This document shows, one piece after another, positions 60,321 to 64,000 of a stretch of 64,000 bases of DNA; the first letter of the stretch is position 1, and each line of letters starts with the position of its first letter. Below the pieces are notes generated by a model. It was not told the DNA's origin. It made no database searches and saw only the letters and a list, made by a program, of their open reading frames with translations. The DNA is taken from NCBI GenBank assembly GCA_964503615.1, contig CAZDBA010000004.1:1-64000 (forward strand). The letters are read 5' to 3'. Source of the DNA: CAZDBA01 sp964503615. GTDB taxonomy: Bacteria > Planctomycetota > Planctomycetia > Pirellulales > Pirellulaceae. The position numbers and the translations under genes are program-made.

Positions 60321-61409
60321 TTACGCAGCCTCTTTGCTGTCGATTGCTTGAGTCTCGTTTTGCTGCTGTGTTTCGATTTTTTCGAGTCGCTTCTTGAGCT
60401 GCTTGACTGTTTTTCGCATCTCGGGCAACTTTGATTTGATGGCCAGAATTTGCATTTGCTCTCGTACTGGCGTGGCTGGGATTCCCAGCATCATTTTATC
60501 GTCGGGGATGTCATGCATCACACCCGACTTGCCCAGCAAAGTAACTTTGTTGCCAATGTTGATGTGATCTCCAATGCCGACTTGGCCTGCCATCACAACA
60601 AAATCACCGACCGAACAACTTCCCGCAATTCCGACTTGAGAGCAAAGTAAGGTATGTTTGCCAACCGAGCAGTTGTGCCCCACCATTACAAGATCGTCTA
60701 GCTTTGTACCGTCGCCGATCGTCGTCGAATCGAACGTACCACGATCAACGGTTGAGTTCGCTCCCATTTCGACTTTAGCGCCCAACTCAACGTTTCCGAG
60801 TTGCGCCGAAAGCTGGTGACCACTACTGTCAGATTTATAACCAAATCCAAATGCACCCAAGACTGCACCCGCATGGATAACACTGTCGTCACCAATCACA
60901 GTATTTTCGTAAAGAACCGCATTCGGATAAATCTGCACACGCTGGCCAATGACACAGTCTTCTAAAATGCAGGCGCCGGGAAAAACCTTGCTGCCCGATC
61001 CAATTTTGGCTCCGGCTCCCACAAACGCACCGGGGTAGATATCGACGTCTTCTCCAATTTCGGCGCTATCACTAACGTGTGCGGCAGGACTGATTCCCAC
61101 CTTGGCACGCTTTAACTCAGGGCGAAACTGTTTAACGATTGTTGTGAATGCCGCTTCCGCATCGGTGACCACGATCGTGGATTTGCAACAATCCGATTGG
61201 TTTTGGCTCAAATCCTGAAAAACGGATTGGGAAACGACCGCGACAGGCGACAAAGATTTGAGAAAAGCTTCCAGACTATCTGTACTGGTTGCGAACGTAA
61301 TGTCTTGCTCACCAGCGTGAGCAGTAATTTTTGCATCGGTGATTTCAAAGTTGGGATCGCCACACAGGGTCCCATCAATCAACTCGGCAAGCTGACTCAG
61401 TCGCAACAT
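60321..61409 (-). CDS. lpxD: LpxD, UDP-3-O-acylglucosamine N-acyltransferase
   Basis: Transfers the second acyl chain in lipid A assembly; 362 residues. The N-terminal domain (about 1-100, LSQLAELIDGTLCGDPNFEI) precedes a long left-handed hexapeptide-repeat helix (about 105-310, PAAHVSDSAEIGEDVDIYPG, VFPGACILEDCVIGQRVQIY, HNCSVGKHTLLCSQVGIAGS). The catalytic His lies in the MVGHNCSVGKH segment. The C terminus (about 335-362) is a Gln/Lys coiled tail. Acyl-carrier-dependent, cytosolic. Together with lpxI it shows an LPS outer membrane. Confidence 0.95.
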   Translation of the reverse strand: MLRLSQLAELIDGTLCGDPNFEITDAKITAHAGEQDITFATSTDSLEAFLKSLSPVAVVSQSVFQDLSQNQSDCCKSTIVVTDAEAAFTTIVKQFRPELKRAKVGISPAAHVSDSAEIGEDVDIYPGAFVGAGAKIGSGSKVFPGACILEDCVIGQRVQIYPNAVLYENTVIGDDSVIHAGAVLGAFGFGYKSDSSGHQLSAQLGNVELGAKVEMGANSTVDRGTFDSTTIGDGTKLDDLVMVGHNCSVGKHTLLCSQVGIAGSCSVGDFVVMAGQVGIGDHINIGNKVTLLGKSGVMHDIPDDKMMLGIPATPVREQMQILAIKSKLPEMRKTVKQLKKRLEKIETQQQNETQAIDSKEAA

Positions 61410-61621
61410 CGTCAGGCATCCTTTCCTGAATTGTGATAACGAAAGGCTGTTCGCGGGCCGCCAAGCGTTCCAGCATTTCGAGGTTTAACGCTGGATGATA
61501 GTAATCACCGCTAACTCAAGCCATAGCAGTTAAGTGATAGCACTCGACTCGAATTAGAACTTGCCTTCACTTGGGCCTGAGAAGTTTAGCAGGCAATAGA
61601 AAATCAATTTCAGAAGATCGT

Positions 61622-62590
61622 TTACTCTGAGCTATCGACGACTTTCTGCTTTTTGGCAGGTTTAGTCTTCTTTCGCTTGGCAGCTTCAGATTCGCCCAAG
61701 GATAACAATTGCGGATCGGCCAGTTCCCTGATCGCCTTGATCATGTTCCCAACCAGTTGAGTTTGGAAGCGATCCTCATTCCAGCAAACACCGATGACGC
61801 GGGAAAGGTCATAACCGGAGACCCGCTTGTAACAAAGATCCTTTTTGAACTTTGGATTGACCGCCATACTGGGTACGAATGAAATCCCTCTGCCTAATGC
61901 GACCAAGTGCTGCAAAGTTGAATACTGCTCTACGCGAGCAACCGCTTCGATGGAAACGCCAAAGTCTGCCAGAAACCTCTCCACGGCACGAGTGATCAAC
62001 TGCTTTTTTCCCATCAGGATCAAAGGTTCATCTCTTATATCCTCGATCGTCAAGCTACTCTTTTCCGAAAGCGCATGACTGGCCGGCAGAACGATGTGGA
62101 TTTCTTCTTTGAGAATGGGTTCACAGACCAAGCTTTTGTTCCACCCTGTCTCCAAAGCCGAAATCGCGAAATCAATTTCACGGTTGCAACAACGTGCATA
62201 CAAACTGTCCGGCGCCTCTTCGGTAAGCTGAATCGATGCGTGGGGAAACTGCTTGCCCAAATTATGAAGCAGCTTAGTTGTTAGAAACGGACCTACAGTT
62301 GGGGTCGTCGATACAGAAACTACGCCAGTCGTTCCGTCGTCAGAAATTTGCCGTTCAATATCGTCAACAAGCGCGAGTATCTTCTCCGCATTAGTCCGCA
62401 ATATTTTCCCCACATTGGTCAAGCGAGTCACTCGACCTTGGCGTTCAAATAGAGACATGCCCAACTCTCTCTCAAGCTTGCCAATCTGTTGGCTAAGAGC
62501 TGGCTGAGAAACCTGACAAGCTTTTGCAGCGCGTGTGAAATTTCTGTGCTCAACAATTTTAAGAAAGTAACGAAGTTGAGCTAATTCCAT
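61622..62590 (-). CDS. LysR-family transcriptional regulator (OxyR/CysB-like)
   Basis: A 322-residue regulator. ATG 62590 (MELAQLRYFLKIVEHRNFTR) is chosen because LysR proteins start here; the frame continues upstream to 62659 without family similarity. The HTH is FTRAAKACQVSQPALSQQIG, with GMSLFERQGRVTRLTNVG after it; the effector domain (about 92-300) has the periplasmic-binding fold (CCNREIDFAISALETGW, LVALGRGISFVPSMAV). Cysteines 127-128 (RCCNREID) are not in the OxyR redox positions, so peroxide sensing is not claimed. The target is unknown and the divergent neighbour is the matrixin gene. The C-terminal tail is Lys-rich. Confidence 0.92.
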   Translation of the reverse strand: MELAQLRYFLKIVEHRNFTRAAKACQVSQPALSQQIGKLERELGMSLFERQGRVTRLTNVGKILRTNAEKILALVDDIERQISDDGTTGVVSVSTTPTVGPFLTTKLLHNLGKQFPHASIQLTEEAPDSLYARCCNREIDFAISALETGWNKSLVCEPILKEEIHIVLPASHALSEKSSLTIEDIRDEPLILMGKKQLITRAVERFLADFGVSIEAVARVEQYSTLQHLVALGRGISFVPSMAVNPKFKKDLCYKRVSGYDLSRVIGVCWNEDRFQTQLVGNMIKAIRELADPQLLSLGESEAAKRKKTKPAKKQKVVDSSE

Positions 62591-63094
62591 GACAAGAATC
62601 CCTGAAGGTTTGGCATCACGACCGCGGCCCATTATGGCGGTTAGCAAACGGATTTGCAAAGTACCAAGAGAAATAAATCACTGAACTATTTTGGCCTTTA
62701 TAAACTCATGCTGGCAAAGTTCCTGCACTGCCCACGATTGTCTTTACCAGTTTTAACACGACTCAGGCTTTGGCAACGTGCGAGAATCGAATTTCGCTGA
62801 TGTTCGGCCAAAAAATACTTGCAAGATTTGACGACAGTTCGTGGGCTCAACATTCGCATCAGCTGTTTTTTGCGATAAAACAAACGTTGTATGTAAGAGC
62901 TTACTAAAGGCGCTGTCTAATTTATAGTTGTCGACAAAACTTCCAATTGACTGTCGTAATCGAAAAGTTATTCGTTAAAATTTGAGGAAGCTCGTCACTC
63001 GTCCAATCGACTTCTCTCCACAAACTACCACCTCCACACCTTATCCCATTCAGTTCACCACCGATCAAAGTCGGTGATCCTCAGAAGGCAGACA
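62591..63094. other. Divergent intergenic region between the LysR gene and the metalloprotease gene
   Basis: About 500 bp. A minus-strand frame at 62698-62883 (61 residues, basic, MFYRKKQLMRMLS) cannot be supported. LysR regulators often bind such a region. Confidence 0.5.
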
Positions 63095-64000
63095 ATGTGC
63101 GAGACTACGAAGCCAGGATTTCACTATCGTTTTTTGATTGCGATTTGTGTTGCAGCTTTGTCCTTAACGATACCGTCCAAGTCTGTATCAGCACAGGATC
63201 GCTGGGACAGAACCGCAACCAGCGGTAGGGTTTTTCTGGGACAGCCTACAACGGTTACCTGGGGATTCGTGGAAGATGGCACCCCGATTTCTCCTTCGAT
63301 CGCCAACGAAACGGACGACCCTAGCAGCATAATCAGCCTGCTTGACTCTAGCATTGGGGCTGGACCAGGTGGCGCAGATTTATCCCAGCGTCCCTGGTTT
63401 GATTCGTTTGAATCGGTCACGCAAAGATGGGAAACGATTTCAGGTTTGGAGTTCGTCTATGAGCCCAACAACAACACTGTTGACGTGGGATTCTTTACGC
63501 GGGGCTCATTGAATTTTGTACCCGATATCCGGATTGGCGGCCATTCATTAAATGGTGGAAGCACTCTTGCCTACAACTTTTTTCCTGATCATGGCAACAT
63601 GGTCGTCAACACTGACCAAGTGAATTTTCTCGCAAACGGCGGTGGCAATTTCTTACGCCTGCGTAATACGATGGCACACGAAATTGGTCACGGGCTGGGA
63701 CTACCTCACGTTGGTAACAACAACCAACTGATGAGGCCCTCGATTTCATTAGCCTTTGATGGCCCTCAAATCGATGACATCTATCAGATTCAACGACGTT
63801 ACGGGGACAGCTTTGAAAAAAGCGGTGGCAACGACTCTTTCAATGTAGCCACCCCCTTGTTTGTTGAAGACGGCTCCGACTTCAGTTTTGAAATTGGAAG
63901 CGATGCGAATCACGGTGCAAACCTTCAGGAAGTTGACCCCGATGAAACCAACTTTTACTCAATTGATGACAATGGAGATGTAGACGTCTACCAATTCACG
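63095..64000 (+). CDS. Secreted matrixin-type zinc metalloprotease (3' end outside window)
   Basis: The frame opens at ATG 63095 and stays open to the window end (302 codons). The Sec signal is about 14-35 (FLIAICVAALSLTIPSKSVS, cleavage near SVSA-QD). The catalytic region has the matrixin zinc motif HEIGHGLGLPH (residues 193-203), followed by NNNQLMRPS with the Met-turn methionine, so the three His ligands and catalytic Glu are intact. The final part seen (NDSFNVATPLFVEDGSDFSF...DPDETNFYSI) resembles a PPC-type bacterial pre-peptidase C-terminal domain. The start is preceded by AAGGCAG. A secreted protein-degrading enzyme is likely. Confidence 0.9.
   Translation, partial: MCETTKPGFHYRFLIAICVAALSLTIPSKSVSAQDRWDRTATSGRVFLGQPTTVTWGFVEDGTPISPSIANETDDPSSIISLLDSSIGAGPGGADLSQRPWFDSFESVTQRWETISGLEFVYEPNNNTVDVGFFTRGSLNFVPDIRIGGHSLNGGSTLAYNFFPDHGNMVVNTDQVNFLANGGGNFLRLRNTMAHEIGHGLGLPHVGNNNQLMRPSISLAFDGPQIDDIYQIQRRYGDSFEKSGGNDSFNVATPLFVEDGSDFSFEIGSDANHGANLQEVDPDETNFYSIDDNGDVDVYQFT

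Noticed and set aside
61622..62590. Peroxide sensor OxyR assignment for the LysR protein
   Set aside because: The visible adjacent cysteines are not in the OxyR redox positions, so only the family level is supported.
62698..62883. 61-codon minus-strand frame between the LysR and matrixin genes
   Set aside because: Basic and Ser/Arg-rich with no recognisable motif or start signal.

Overview
The window looks like a chromosomal segment of a planctomycete, most likely of the Pirellulales (Pirellulaceae-like) group. The signs are many Sec-secreted proteins of planctomycete-type families (DUF1559-like, DUF1080/LamG-like, TIGR02996 companion domain, WD40, dockerin-like EF-hand pairs, YTV-like and Cys/Gly-rich surface proteins), LysR and ECF regulators, an outer-membrane lipid A pathway (LpxD, LpxI), and a dispersed intergenic palindromic repeat. 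Base composition is roughly balanced. I see no rRNA, tRNA, CRISPR array, insertion sequence, integrase or phage module. There are two 100-N assembly gaps (7927-8026 and 33320-33419).

Layout. 1-2925 (minus): Fe-S assembly locus, a SufR-like regulator, then sufC, then sufB running off the left edge. 3198-7611: an alanine/sodium-type symporter, a membrane-anchored protein with a nuclease-like tail, and a duplicated-domain parvulin PPIase. 7612-8477: gene-free, repeat-rich and gapped. 8478-14005 (plus): a secreted LamG-like protein, then an ECF sigma factor, its probable membrane partner, and two secreted proteins in one cluster. 14102-23415 (minus): secreted and membrane proteins, including one with a pseudopilin-like tail, an M28 peptidase, a large beta-helix protein carrying a dockerin-like pair, and an HtrA-like protease.

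23576-30128 (minus) is an unusual operon: an interrupted gene followed by three DUF2330 paralogues, the last fused to a HEAT-like domain. 30503-33826: a WD40 protein, a DUF1080 protein, a gap, and a VF530 protein. 33881-36058: an ovothiol synthase (OvoA). 36277-41632: a small membrane protein, a Cys/Gly-rich lipoprotein, a large HEAT/TPR secreted protein, and a DNase I-fold lipoprotein. 41672-53605: mostly housekeeping genes (cysC, pyrimidine-nucleoside phosphorylase, aceF/aceE, a DRG-like GTPase, rdgB, holB, tmk), with one LRR/TIGR02996 protein.

54115-56411 (plus): a compact TadE-TadE-TadG (VWA) pilus-accessory operon closed by a strong terminator. 57168-59330: two secreted surface proteins. 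59372-61409: lpxD-lpxI. 61622-62590: an OxyR-like LysR regulator. 63095-64000: the start of a secreted matrixin-type metalloprotease that runs off the right edge.

The most interesting points are: (i) the in-frame TGA at 29379-29381 followed by a convincing 51-codon extension that overlaps the next start codon; (ii) the DUF2330 paralogue array with a gene fusion that keeps an internal signal peptide; (iii) a dockerin-like pair apparently inserted inside a carbohydrate-binding beta-sandwich; (iv) a VWA domain split by an insertion of about 100 residues; and (v) the palindromic repeat family. All functional calls rest on motif recognition by eye; no database or structure search was run.
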